Shown piece after piece: positions 1 through 8,500 of a DNA stretch of 34,926 bases (the first letter of the stretch is position 1; each line of letters opens with the position of its first letter). The position numbers were made by a program, and so were the translations under genes. A model generated the notes under the pieces. It saw only the letters and a list, made by a program, of their open reading frames with translations. It was not told the DNA's origin and ran no database searches. The stretch is from Prevotella sp. (GTDB taxonomy: Bacteria > Bacteroidota > Bacteroidia > Bacteroidales > Bacteroidaceae), in contig JAIKWS010000020.1 in the NCBI GenBank assembly GCA_024684515.1, positions 1-34,926 of the forward strand. The letters are read 5' to 3'.

Positions 1-88
1 CTTCGAATCGGACATTGACCCGTGCTATTCCATTCTCGTCCTGATAAATCAGGAATGCCTCATTCCGTTTTTCTATTTCATTTGCCAT
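1..88 (-). CDS. RhuM-family protein, N-terminal fragment (cut by window edge)
   Basis: Reading the minus strand from ATG at 88 gives 29 codons with no stop before the window edge. The peptide contains FLIYQDENGIARVNVRFE. This matches the opening of RhuM-family proteins, often annotated 'virulence RhuM family' or Fic/DOC-associated, in which a short 'I-Y-Q-x-x-D/E-G' beta strand leads into 'V-R-x-x-x-x-x-VWLTQ'. Only the first strand is visible, so the call rests on recognising the family's opening. A consensus Bacteroidota promoter lies directly upstream. RhuM genes often sit in accessory regions near restriction-modification or toxin-like genes, so the sequence left of the window may be accessory. 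The biochemical role of the family is not well established. Confidence 0.6.
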   Translation of the reverse strand, partial: MANEIEKRNEAFLIYQDENGIARVNVRFE

Positions 89-103
89 ATCTCGTTTTGA
101 TTG

Positions 104-135
104 CAAAATTAATCAATTATTTGCAAAGAAACAAA
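104..135 (-). promoter_or_regulatory. Promoter of the RhuM-family gene
   Basis: On the minus strand a TTTG element (132-135) is separated by 20 bp from TAATTTTG (104-111), matching the Bacteroidota primary sigma consensus TTTG-N19/20-TAnnTTTG. The predicted transcription start is about 10-15 nt before the ATG at 88. Confidence 0.75.
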
Positions 136-434
136 ACTTGAGACTTTTTTTGCAGCAACACACAAACGACCTATAGAGAATTACCATCGTTTCTCATAAT
201 GACACGGGCGGTGACAGGTGCTGTGTTTTGCCCTGTTTTGCTTGGTAATCTAGCCACCCTATAGAGATCAATACGGGTTACGATTTAGAAACCTAACTCC
301 TCCACCAATCCTCCCAATTTTGCGTTACGCCCATTTTTGAACTTCCTCGTTCTTCCCCGTTTTGCCTTTATTTCAGAGCGAATTGCGTTAATCTTCCAAA
401 ATCCGTTGCTCTATCTCTATAGAAGCTTTTTTAT
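136..434. other. Intergenic stretch with no gene seen
   Basis: No convincing reading frame, RNA gene or strong inverted repeat was found. The octamer CTATAGAG occurs near both 172 and 260. The right half is pyrimidine-rich. The short reading frames in the region lack family features and run through the repeats at 435-610. Confidence 0.5.
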
Positions 435-610
435 TATCTTTGGCTGGCACCGAAGATACTCCGTCTCGGAAATGAAAAGAAAAACTTGTTTTCCTTTTGC
501 ATTTCCCTCGACTTTTCGTATCTTTGGCTGGCACCGAAGATGCTCCGTCTCGGAAATGAAAAGAAAAACTTGTTTTCCTTTTGCATTTCCCTCGACTTTT
601 CGTATCTTTG
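435..610 (+). repeat. 84-bp direct repeat, two full copies, each ending at a promoter -7 box
   Basis: The segment starting TATCTTTGGCTGGCACC at 435 is repeated from 519 with a single evident change (GATACTCC versus GATGCTCC). A third TATCTTTG at 603 closes the second copy. The -7-like octamers therefore sit at 435, 519 and 603, exactly 84 bp apart. Two of the three have a TTTG element 19 bp upstream (496-499 and 580-583). The leftmost lacks a clear TTTG at that distance. Reading frames inside the repeat are unsupported. Confidence 0.9.
580..610 (+). promoter_or_regulatory. Proximal promoter of the GH43 gene
   Basis: TTTG (580-583), 19 bp, then TATCTTTG (603-610) is a full match to the Bacteroidota consensus. 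The predicted start of transcription is near 615-618, giving a leader of about 25 nt before ATG 643. An identical copy of this promoter lies 84 bp upstream (496-526). Confidence 0.8.
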
Positions 611-642
611 CACAATGAAACCTATAACGAAATAAAAACATT

Positions 643-2610
643 ATGTACAAGACAAAGATTCTACTGACGATGTTGCTGCTAACTGCAACCGTCCACACCG
701 TCAAGGCTGCTGGTAATGACGATCCTAACGAGCTGGTGGCTTATCTCTTCACATATTTTAATAGTAATGCTCCTCAGGATGAGCAGATCTGCTATGCCCT
801 GAGTGACGATGGCTATAATTTCACTCCGCTGAATCATGGTGCACCCGTCATCTCGAGTGATACCATAGCGCTGACTCAGTGTGTGCGCGACCCACATATC
901 CTTCGTTGTGAGGATGGTAAGACTTTCTACATGGTGTGCACGGACATGCGTTCACAGCTAGGATGGTCGAGCAACAGAGGTATGGTGCTACTCAAGTCCA
1001 CCGACCTGATCAACTGGCAGCACTCCACGGTGAACTTCCCGACACGCTATACCAAGGCGTGGAAGAATGTCATCCGCGTATGGGCACCAGAGACCATCTA
1101 CGACCATAAGACAGGCAAGTATATGGTCTTCTATTCCTTGCGTACCAGCGACCCTGGGTCGTTCGACAAGATCTACTACCAGTATGCTAATGCTGATTTC
1201 ACCGATCTGGAGGGCGAGCCACGTTGGCTCTTCGATGCCGGCAATGCCACCATCGATGGTGACATTGTCTATAATGAGGCTGACCAGCTCTATCACCTCT
1301 TCTATAAACAGGAGTCGGGTAGGGGCATCTATCAGGCAGTGGCCAAGAACCTTACAGACAAGTGGCAAATGCTGCCAGGCAATGTAGAGCAGACAAAAGA
1401 AGCCGTGGAGGGTGTTGGCGTTTGCAAGGCCATCGACGGACAGTCGTGGATTATCATGTACGACTGCTATGGCAGTGGCCACTATCAGTTCTGTCGGTCA
1501 AAGGACCTTAAAACCTTCGAATTTGTGCAGAACACCGAGACGAAGGGGAAATTCACTCCCCGTCATGGTACCATCCTGCCTATCACCCGTGCCGAGCGTG
1601 ACCGTCTGCTGAAGGAATATGGCAATTTCCATCAGCCCATCCTGCCTGGTTTCCATGCTGACCCAGAGGTGCTCTATTCCAACAAGACCAAGAAATATTA
1701 TGTCTATAGTACTACCGACGGTACACCAGGCTGGGGCGGTCATGACTTCAGCGTGTTCTCATCTACAAACCTTGTTGACTGGACTGACGAGGGCAAGATG
1801 CTCGACGTGAAGGGCGACCAGGTGAAATGGGCCACAGGCAACGCCTGGGCACCAGCCATTGAGGAGGTGCGTCAGAGAGACGGCTCGTACAAGTACTACT
1901 TCTATTTCTCAGCCCATAATCCCAAGACCAATCGCAAGGAGATTGGCGTGGCAGTGAGCGATAATCCTACAGGACCGTTTGTAGACAGTGGCGCTCCCAT
2001 CATCACCGATGCTGATCGTCCTAGTGGTGCCCGTGGCGGTCAGGCCATCGATGTAGACGTGTTCCGTGATCCCCGCTCAGGCAAGCATTATCTCTACTGG
2101 GGCAATGGCTTCATGGCGGGTGCAGAACTCAACGATGATATGCTCTCTGTAAAGCCAGAGACTATCACGTTGCTCACCCCCGATGGAGGAACCCTCGACA
2201 CATGGGCTTTCCGTGAGGGGGCCTACGTCTTCTATCGCAAGGGCAAGTACTATTTCCTCTGGTCGGTCGACGATACAGGCTCTCCCAACTATCATGTTTG
2301 CTATGGTACGGCGAAGTCACCACTTGGTCCCATCGCTATCGACGAGCAGAACTACCGTGTCATCCAGCAGAAGCCAGAGGACAAGATATACGGCACCGCC
2401 CACAACAGCATCCTGCAGCTGCCAGGGAAAGACGAGTGGTATATCGTCTATCATCGCATCAACAAGAACTATGTAGACAAGAAACTGGGTGGTGGTGTGC
2501 CAGGCACCCATCGCGAGGTGTGTATCGACCGGCTGACATTCGATAAGAAGGGACACATCGTTCCTGTCGTGCCAACGCTCGACGGACCGGCTCCCCTCGT
2601 TGCCAGATAG
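643..2610 (+). CDS. Secreted protein with two tandem glycoside hydrolase family 43 modules
   Basis: This is a 655-residue protein with an N-terminal signal peptide (basic MYKTK, hydrophobic core to about residue 22). Two five-bladed propeller GH43-like modules follow. Module 1 spans about 30-325 and has the candidate catalytic base D83 in RDPHIL, an IDGD acidic strand near 205 and the acid-like E256 in EGVGV. Module 2 spans about 330-655 and has HADPEV (D340), the IDVDVF strand (D470) and the acid-like E525 in FREGAYVFY. GH43 enzymes are inverting arabinofuranosidases, xylosidases or galactosidases acting on plant polysaccharide side chains. The substrate cannot be read from sequence. The protein is probably periplasmic or exported, as no lipobox cysteine was seen. 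It is a single-gene unit bounded by a tandem promoter and a hairpin terminator. Both modules keep the acidic triad, so both may be active. Confidence 0.9.
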   Translation: MYKTKILLTMLLLTATVHTVKAAGNDDPNELVAYLFTYFNSNAPQDEQICYALSDDGYNFTPLNHGAPVISSDTIALTQCVRDPHILRCEDGKTFYMVCTDMRSQLGWSSNRGMVLLKSTDLINWQHSTVNFPTRYTKAWKNVIRVWAPETIYDHKTGKYMVFYSLRTSDPGSFDKIYYQYANADFTDLEGEPRWLFDAGNATIDGDIVYNEADQLYHLFYKQESGRGIYQAVAKNLTDKWQMLPGNVEQTKEAVEGVGVCKAIDGQSWIIMYDCYGSGHYQFCRSKDLKTFEFVQNTETKGKFTPRHGTILPITRAERDRLLKEYGNFHQPILPGFHADPEVLYSNKTKKYYVYSTTDGTPGWGGHDFSVFSSTNLVDWTDEGKMLDVKGDQVKWATGNAWAPAIEEVRQRDGSYKYYFYFSAHNPKTNRKEIGVAVSDNPTGPFVDSGAPIITDADRPSGARGGQAIDVDVFRDPRSGKHYLYWGNGFMAGAELNDDMLSVKPETITLLTPDGGTLDTWAFREGAYVFYRKGKYYFLWSVDDTGSPNYHVCYGTAKSPLGPIAIDEQNYRVIQQKPEDKIYGTAHNSILQLPGKDEWYIVYHRINKNYVDKKLGGGVPGTHREVCIDRLTFDKKGHIVPVVPTLDGPAPLVAR

Positions 2611-2629
2611 GTCTTGAGGATAAAAGCAG

Positions 2630-2665
2630 AAGTAGGCACCACATCAGCAGATATGGTGCCTACTT
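2630..2665. terminator. Hairpin terminator between convergent GH43 and ABC ATPase genes
   Basis: AAGTAGGCACCA (2630-2641) pairs perfectly over 12 bp with TGGTGCCTACTT (2654-2665), with a 12-nt loop and a T-rich flank on the plus-strand side (TTTCTTG). It probably ends the GH43 transcript. The flanks are similar enough on both sides that it could also serve the opposing gene. Confidence 0.75.
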
Positions 2666-2695
2666 TCTTGCTAGCAGTAGGAAAGTAGAAACAGT

Positions 2696-3478
2696 TTAGA
2701 CGATGCCTTTCCTGACTTGTATGGTGAGCGTGGCAGCATCGAAGGTAACCCCCTCGGTTTCCAGGAATTGGCTCAGCACACCTCTGTCCGCCAGTTGCCG
2801 TGGTGTGCCGATGCTCAGTGTGGCATCCATGAGCCAGAGGCAGTCGGCAACCTGCAAGGCTAGCTCCAGGTCGTGGGTGGAAAGGAAAATGGTCTTCTGC
2901 GACTCATGACAGATGCGTCGCAGCAGCAACAGCGTCTCCACCTTAGAGGGATAGTCGAGAAAGGCCGTGGGCTCGTCAAGGAAGATGATGCTGGTCTGCT
3001 GTGCCAGCGCCTTGGCAATCATCACCTTCTGTCGCTCACCATCGCTTAGTGTGGTCACAAGCCTATCTGACAGTTTTTGAATGCCTACCTGCGCAATGGC
3101 CTCGTCCACAATCTGCTCATCGCCGGCATCAAGTTTCCCCCAGAAACCAGTATAGGGCGAGCGTCCCATGGATACGAGTTCCCAGACCGTCATCTGCTGA
3201 ACATCAGGACGCTCAGTGAGTACAACCCCTAGCTTCTGGGCCAGCTGGCGGGCGGTATAATCATCCAGGTCTTTCCCCTCAATCTCTATCTTTCCGCCTA
3301 GCCTGGGCAGGAAGCCTGACAAGGTACGCAACAGGGTGGACTTGCCAATGCCATTACGTCCGATCAGACAGGTCAGCTGTCCGCTGCAGATGCTGGCGGA
3401 GATATGGTTTGCCACAATCCGGTGTGACTGTCGGCTTCGGTAGCCGAGACATACATCGCTAAGTCTTATTGTATCCAT
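2696..3478 (-). CDS. ABC transporter ATP-binding protein, FecE/BtuD (iron-siderophore or B12) type
   Basis: This is a 260-residue nucleotide-binding domain. It has Walker A GRNGIGKST (about residues 40-48), a Q-loop region with VVLTERPDVQQMTVWELV, an LSDGERQ signature (D replaces the first G of LSGGQ, which I recall as common in Bacteroidota members), Walker B IIFLDEPT and switch His in LSTHD. The SMGRSPYTG segment is characteristic of ATPases that energise FecCD/BtuC-type importers of iron-siderophore or cobalamin. Start chosen at ATG 3478: the frame is open further upstream, but those codons overlap the promoter and do not resemble the family. No permease or binding protein is adjacent, so the partner must be encoded elsewhere. 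Confidence 0.88.
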   Translation of the reverse strand: MDTIRLSDVCLGYRSRQSHRIVANHISASICSGQLTCLIGRNGIGKSTLLRTLSGFLPRLGGKIEIEGKDLDDYTARQLAQKLGVVLTERPDVQQMTVWELVSMGRSPYTGFWGKLDAGDEQIVDEAIAQVGIQKLSDRLVTTLSDGERQKVMIAKALAQQTSIIFLDEPTAFLDYPSKVETLLLLRRICHESQKTIFLSTHDLELALQVADCLWLMDATLSIGTPRQLADRGVLSQFLETEGVTFDAATLTIQVRKGIV

Positions 3479-3504
3479 GAAGAAGCGCTTTATGATAGAA
3501 TTTG

Positions 3505-3512
3505 CAAATTTA
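3505..3512 (-). promoter_or_regulatory. -7 box for the ABC ATPase gene
   Basis: On the minus strand TAAATTTG (3505-3512) lies about 27 nt before the ATG at 3478. No TTTG was found at the usual 19-20 bp distance, so the match is partial. It supports starting the gene at 3478 rather than further upstream. Confidence 0.5.
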
Positions 3513-3556
3513 CCGATATTTTTCCGAATAATGACGAGGAGTTGGAAGTTTTTTTG

Positions 3557-3564
3557 TATTTTTG
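3557..3564 (+). promoter_or_regulatory. -7 box immediately before the pseudouridine synthase start
   Basis: TATTTTTG (3557-3564) matches TAnnTTTG and ends one base before an ATGATG pair (3566 and 3569). No good TTTG was found 19-20 bp upstream. If used, transcription would begin at or within the start codons, giving a leaderless or nearly leaderless mRNA. Confidence 0.5.
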
Positions 3565-3565
3565 C

Positions 3566-5167
3566 ATGATGCAATCAACTTTCCATCCTTTGAGCACTAC
3601 GCAGGAGTTGCCCAGCCGGCTCAACAACCCGTTTTGCTATGACCCACACCCCCTTTGCCAGGAGGCTGCCCGTCAGGTATGCAACTACCTGGCGCACACC
3701 TCTCTGCAGGCAGAAATAGAGCAGGGGAAGATGCTAGGGGTACTGGTATGTCTGTCAGCAGAGGGACGGCTAGGATTCCTGGCTGCCTATAGCGGACAGC
3801 TGGGAGGACGTATGGACTGGCCTTGGTTCGTGCCGGCAGTATTCGACTATCTGCAGCCCGATGGATATTTCAAGCAGGAGGAGGCAACCATCTCGGCTAT
3901 GAATGAGCAGATTGCCACCATGGAGCAGTCGCCAGCGTTGGTATCATTACGTCAGAACTATCAACAGCTCAGCACGCAGGCAGAGGCAGAGATTGCGGCC
4001 TACAAGCAGATGATGGCTATGTCAAAACAACAGCGTGATGCCTTGCGTCAGGAATCGGGCAACAGCGAGGACTTGACTCGTCAGAGCCAGTTTCAGAAGG
4101 CGGAACTGCGTAGACTGAAACAGCGATGGCATGAGTCGCTAGTACAGGCAGGACAACAGCTACAACCACTACAACAGGCAATAGCGACGCAGAAAGCCAC
4201 TAGACATCAACGCTCCGACCTGCTCCAGCAGTGGCTCTTCGACCACTTCACGATGGTCAATATACATGGTGAACAGAGCACGCTAACCACTATTTTTAGC
4301 CATACGCCTCAGGGCATCCCTCCATCGGGAGCTGGCGAGTGCTGTGCCCCCAAGCTGCTGCAATATGCCTTCCAGCATGGGCTGAAGCCGTTGTGCATGG
4401 CCGAGTTCTGGCAAGGACGCTCACCACGCATGGAGATCCGCCATCATGGTCAGTACTATCCTGCCTGCCGTGGAAAGTGCAAGCCTATACTCGAATGGAT
4501 GTTACAGGAGAATTTTCAGGATGACAAATCCACTACGCTTCTGCCAGAGGTCTTGTACGATGACCAGGATATCGTTGTGGTTGACAAACCCTCAGGCTTG
4601 CTCTCCGTGCCGGGTAAGAGCAGTGGGCGGTCGGTAGAGAGTCTGCTTCAAGAGCAGTATGGGGAGATACACATGGTTCACCGTCTCGATCAGGACACAT
4701 CAGGACTGATGGTAGTGGCTCGCACTATGGCCGCTTATCATCACCTGCAGCAGCAGTTCCTCCACCGTAAGGTGTCAAAGCAATATGTGGCCCTGCTCCA
4801 TGGCGAGGTGCATGGTAGAGGAATCGTCAGCCTTCCGTTACGACCAGACTTGCTGGATCGTCCCCGGCAAGTGGTGGATAGGCAACACGGGAAGGAGGCT
4901 GTCACCCATTATGAGGTGATCGATTGCCATCATGGTCTCACGCGCATAGTACTGACGCCACATACCGGACGTACCCACCAATTGCGTATGCACTGTGCTC
5001 ACCACGAGGGGCTGGCAGCACCGATAGTGGGCGACAATCTTTATGGACTGAAGCAGCAGAAGGAAGGTCCTGACCATCCGCGCCTTTGCTTGCATGCCAC
5101 TATGCTGACATTCGCTCATCCTGTCACGGGCGAACGGAAGGAGTTTCATTCGGAAGCACCTTTCTGA
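3566..5167 (+). CDS. RluA-family 23S-type pseudouridine synthase with long N-terminal coiled-coil extension
   Basis: This is a 533-residue protein of the long Bacteroidota form. Residues 1-100 form an N-terminal region (NPFCYDPHPLCQEAA). Residues about 105-225 form a Gln/Glu-rich predicted coiled coil. A Cys-containing linker follows (GECCAPKLL, PACRGKCKPIL). A C-terminal RluA catalytic domain begins near 335 (LYDDQDIVVVDKPSGLLSVPG). The catalytic motif HRLDQDTSGL places the nucleophilic Asp at about residue 375. RGRTHQLRMH-type C-terminal contacts appear as TGRTHQLRMH. The enzyme isomerises uridine to pseudouridine in RNA, and the target position cannot be assigned. The frame extends upstream to a TTG at 3542, but that codon precedes the -7 box, so ATG 3566 or 3569 is preferred. 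Confidence 0.88.
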   Translation: MMQSTFHPLSTTQELPSRLNNPFCYDPHPLCQEAARQVCNYLAHTSLQAEIEQGKMLGVLVCLSAEGRLGFLAAYSGQLGGRMDWPWFVPAVFDYLQPDGYFKQEEATISAMNEQIATMEQSPALVSLRQNYQQLSTQAEAEIAAYKQMMAMSKQQRDALRQESGNSEDLTRQSQFQKAELRRLKQRWHESLVQAGQQLQPLQQAIATQKATRHQRSDLLQQWLFDHFTMVNIHGEQSTLTTIFSHTPQGIPPSGAGECCAPKLLQYAFQHGLKPLCMAEFWQGRSPRMEIRHHGQYYPACRGKCKPILEWMLQENFQDDKSTTLLPEVLYDDQDIVVVDKPSGLLSVPGKSSGRSVESLLQEQYGEIHMVHRLDQDTSGLMVVARTMAAYHHLQQQFLHRKVSKQYVALLHGEVHGRGIVSLPLRPDLLDRPRQVVDRQHGKEAVTHYEVIDCHHGLTRIVLTPHTGRTHQLRMHCAHHEGLAAPIVGDNLYGLKQQKEGPDHPRLCLHATMLTFAHPVTGERKEFHSEAPF

Positions 5168-5201
5168 GAAATTTGCCTTTCTTTTCGATAAGCCTAATGA
5201 G

Positions 5202-5416
5202 AGCGAGCCGTAATCTCACTTGGAAGCGAGCCGTAATCTCACTTGGAGTGAGCCGTAATCTCACTTGGAGTGAGCCGTAATCTCACTTGGAGTGAGCCGT
5301 AATCCCACGTGGAGCGAGCCGTAATCTCGCTTGGAGTGAGCCGTAATCTCACTTGGAGCGAGCCGTAATCTCACTTGGAGTGAGCCGTAATCCCACTTGA
5401 AGCGAGCCGTTTCACT
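5202..5416. repeat. Tandem array of a 22-bp dual-hairpin element, ten units
   Basis: The core CCGTAAT recurs with starts at 5208, 5231, 5253, 5275, 5297, 5319, 5341, 5363 and 5385, with a decayed tenth copy at 5407. Spacing is 22 bp except the first (23). Each unit is AGTGAG, then CCGTAAT, then CTCACT, then TGG. Because AGTGAG and CTCACT are complementary, each arm can pair across the 7-nt core or across the 3-nt TGG with the next unit. Unit 6 carries a compensated change (GCGAG with CTCGC), but several other units have single mismatches. No unique spacers are present, so this is not a CRISPR array. A diverged array lies at 17284-17380. Confidence 0.92.
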
Positions 5417-5444
5417 TATAGGTTTTTCTGTGTTGCGAACACAT

Positions 5445-5456
5445 GATGATATCATC
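5445..5456. other. Perfect 12-bp palindrome followed by a T run
   Basis: GATGATATCATC is a perfect palindrome followed by TTTTTATATAAGATG. It could be a protein-binding site or part of a weak terminator for the upstream pseudouridine synthase transcript. It is too short to decide. Confidence 0.35.
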
Positions 5457-5503
5457 TTTTTATATAAGATGTAGGACGATTGTCATTTTTTTAGGACCAA
5501 TTG

Positions 5504-5535
5504 TTTGGAAATTCGCTTGTTTTATCTTAACTTTG
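5504..5535 (+). promoter_or_regulatory. Promoter of the HTCS regulator
   Basis: TTTG (5504-5507), 20 bp, TAACTTTG (5528-5535): full consensus match. The predicted leader is about 25 nt to the ATG at 5566. Confidence 0.8.
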
Positions 5536-5565
5536 CAGTAGATTTTGTATCTTTAAAGACAATAG

Positions 5566-8500
5566 ATGATGCTCAAACGTTTTACCATAACTATTGCCGG
5601 CCTCTTGATGACAATCACCTCACAGCTGCTGGCCGGGCAGCTATATCCATCAGAACGCCTGTCGAGTGGATTGATGACATGCCTCTGTCAGGATAGCAAT
5701 GGCTATATCTGGATAGGCACGGACTATGGTCTGAACAAGTTCGATGGCTATCATTTCACTCACTATCTGCATCGCCCCGGTGACTCCACGTCGATAGCCA
5801 ACAACGAGATAGCCTCGCTGCATGTAGATAATGACGGTACGCTGTGGGTGGGCTGTTCGAGGGGGCTTTCTCGCTATGACGCCAATGCCGATTGTTTCCA
5901 TAATTATCGTTTTCCGGATGATCGTCATCCGCGTGTGAACTCGCTTCTCTCTGACGACCAGCGTCTGTTCATCGGTACGGCTGGCTATGGCATCTACACG
6001 CTGGCGCATGGCTCGACCGACATCCACTATGAGGGGGATATGAACAGACGCAGCATTGACCGGTTCTATAGCCGCATGTCGTTCGACAGAGAGGGAGCCC
6101 TTTGGCGTAGCAGTCATATCGATACGCTGACTCGTATCACTGGCTATCCCTCGTCGCTGTCGTTCCAGGATTTTGTCTCGCCCTATGGTCAGCCGATGGC
6201 TTATCTTGACTATTCTGACGATGCTATGCTGGTAGTCTTCCAGAAAGGCATGATGCGCTATAGCTATCGTTCACGTCAGCTGACGGATACAGGCTATGAT
6301 TTCTCTGTTCTAGACGGCCAGCCGGATATCGTGAGTGCTATCATGGATCATGAAGGGAATATCTATGTGGGGACGACGGTGAATGGGCTGTTGGTGATAC
6401 GTCGTGGTGAACAGCGGCTGGAGCACCTCACGGTGTCGAACTATGGGACTGCTGACGTTTCCTGTGTGATGGAAGACCGCAACCAGAACCTTTGGGTGGC
6501 TTGCTATAAGAAAGGTCTGCTGCTGTTGGGTAAGGATCGTGATGCCTTTGCTGCCTGGACCATCGATGATCAGGAGCTGAAAGGCAGTCCATCCTCCATT
6601 GTTACGGACGGCAATGGCAATATCTACTGCTCGGTCTATCCTGGGGGAATATGTCGCTTCGACAGTCTCGGACAGATTGTAGGCAGGCTGAAGGCCCCTG
6701 ACGGAGTACGTACAATGCATCGTGACGGACTGGGGAAATACTGGTTAGGTACGGAGAACACACTATACCGCTATGACCCGCTGACAGGCCAGGCCACCTT
6801 CGTGGCTACCATAGGCGGTCGTGGCCTTACCTGTATGGCAGACGATGGGAGGGGCATGCTCTATGTAGGTGTCTTCGGCACCGGATTGTATATCCTCAAT
6901 ACGCTGACCGGGGAGTCGGAACTGCTGTCGATGAGCGATATGGACAGGCCTGGCGGCTATCTCTGCAACAACTGGATCAAGTCGCTGTTTCTGGATAGTA
7001 AAGGAATGTTGTGGATATGTACCACCGACGGCACGTCGATGCTGAAGCCGGAGGGACGCATCTTCAACAGTCAGCACTGGAACCAGCTGCTGCAGGGCAA
7101 GCAATGCTATTCAGCATGTGAGATGTCGGACGGTAACATCCTGATAGGTACGGAGACAGGGCTCTACTGCTACGATCGACAGCAGAACGAGGTGAACCTC
7201 CTGCCGCAGGCAGAACAGTTGCACGACAAGATGATATGTGCCATGGTTCGTGATAGTCAGGGCACCATCTGGATGAGCACCAACATGGGCATCTGGCAGA
7301 TGACGGAGAAGCCGGAGCGGAGTATAATTGCCCATATCAATGGCAATGGCCTACATGGCAAGGAGTATGTGCTGGGAGCATGTCTGTATATCCCAGACGG
7401 TCAGGCAGGAGAGCGAATCTTCTTTGGCACGGCCAATGGCATCACGACCTTCTGTCCTGCTGATGTGATGGCAGATAAGTCACCACTTGGCAGAGTGCAT
7501 CTGACGCGGCTGTTGGTGAACGGTCATAGTGTGGCCCTGGATGGTAATAACTCCTATCATTTCTCGTATAAGGAGAATAGCCTGCAGATGGAGTTCTCGC
7601 TGATGGATTATCATAATCCAGAGAATATCAGTTTCCAGTGGCGTACCAGTGACAGTCGTGACTGGCACTCGCTGCCAGAGGGTGACAATCAGCTGGTGCT
7701 GAATGAGTTGCAGGCAGGCCACTATCAGATAGAAGTACGTGCCTCGAACAATGGTGTTTTTTCGAGCGATGTGTATAGGCTGGACATCGATATTGCCCAG
7801 CCCTGGTATCGCTCCATGTGGGCCTATCTGCTATACATTCTTATAATAGGCACCATCATTGGCCTTCTGCTCTACACCTACCTGCGACAGCAGCGTCGTA
7901 ATCTGGAGGAGACGAAGATGCGTTTCCTGATCAATGCCACCCATGATATCCGTTCTCCGCTGACACTGATCATGGGAGCGGTGAAGAAGCTACGGTCACC
8001 AAATAGTGGAGCGAAGAGTGAGGAGGCTATCGACACCATTGACCGCAATGCCCAGCGATTGCTGTTGCTTGTGAATCAGATACTGGATGAGCGAAAGATA
8101 GACAAGGGACAGCTGCAGCTGCATTGCGCCAAGACGGAGATGACCGCCTTTGTGGGAAGCATTGTCAAGCTGTATGAGTTTGGAGCAGCACAACGGAATA
8201 TCAGTCTCAGCTTCCTGCAACCCGAGGAGAAGCAATACGCATGGATCGACCGTACGCAATTCGACAAAGTGGTATCGAACCTGCTCTCCAATGCCATGAA
8301 GTACACCCCCGACGGTGGCGAGATAAAGGTCATGCTGACGGCGATACAGCCATCCTCGCTGAGTATTGTGGTCCAGGATAGTGGTCTTGGATTTAGCGAT
8401 GATGATACTGACAAGTTTTTCGAACGCTTCTATCAGGGCAAGAACAGCCGTGACCTGCATATAGACGGTACGGGCATAGGTCTGAATTTGAGTCGTGCCA

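Noticed and set aside
337..618. Small plus-strand frame covering the 84-bp repeat
   Set aside because: The peptide simply repeats because the DNA repeats, and the frame ends inside the promoter region of the GH43 gene.
5202..5416. CRISPR array
   Set aside because: Units are contiguous 22-bp repeats with no unique spacers and no cas genes nearby.
5261..5455. Minus-strand frame encoding a repeated DYGSL/SEITAHS peptide
   Set aside because: It is a by-product of the 22-bp repeat, in which some units happen to lack the stop codon. It has no promoter and no conserved start.
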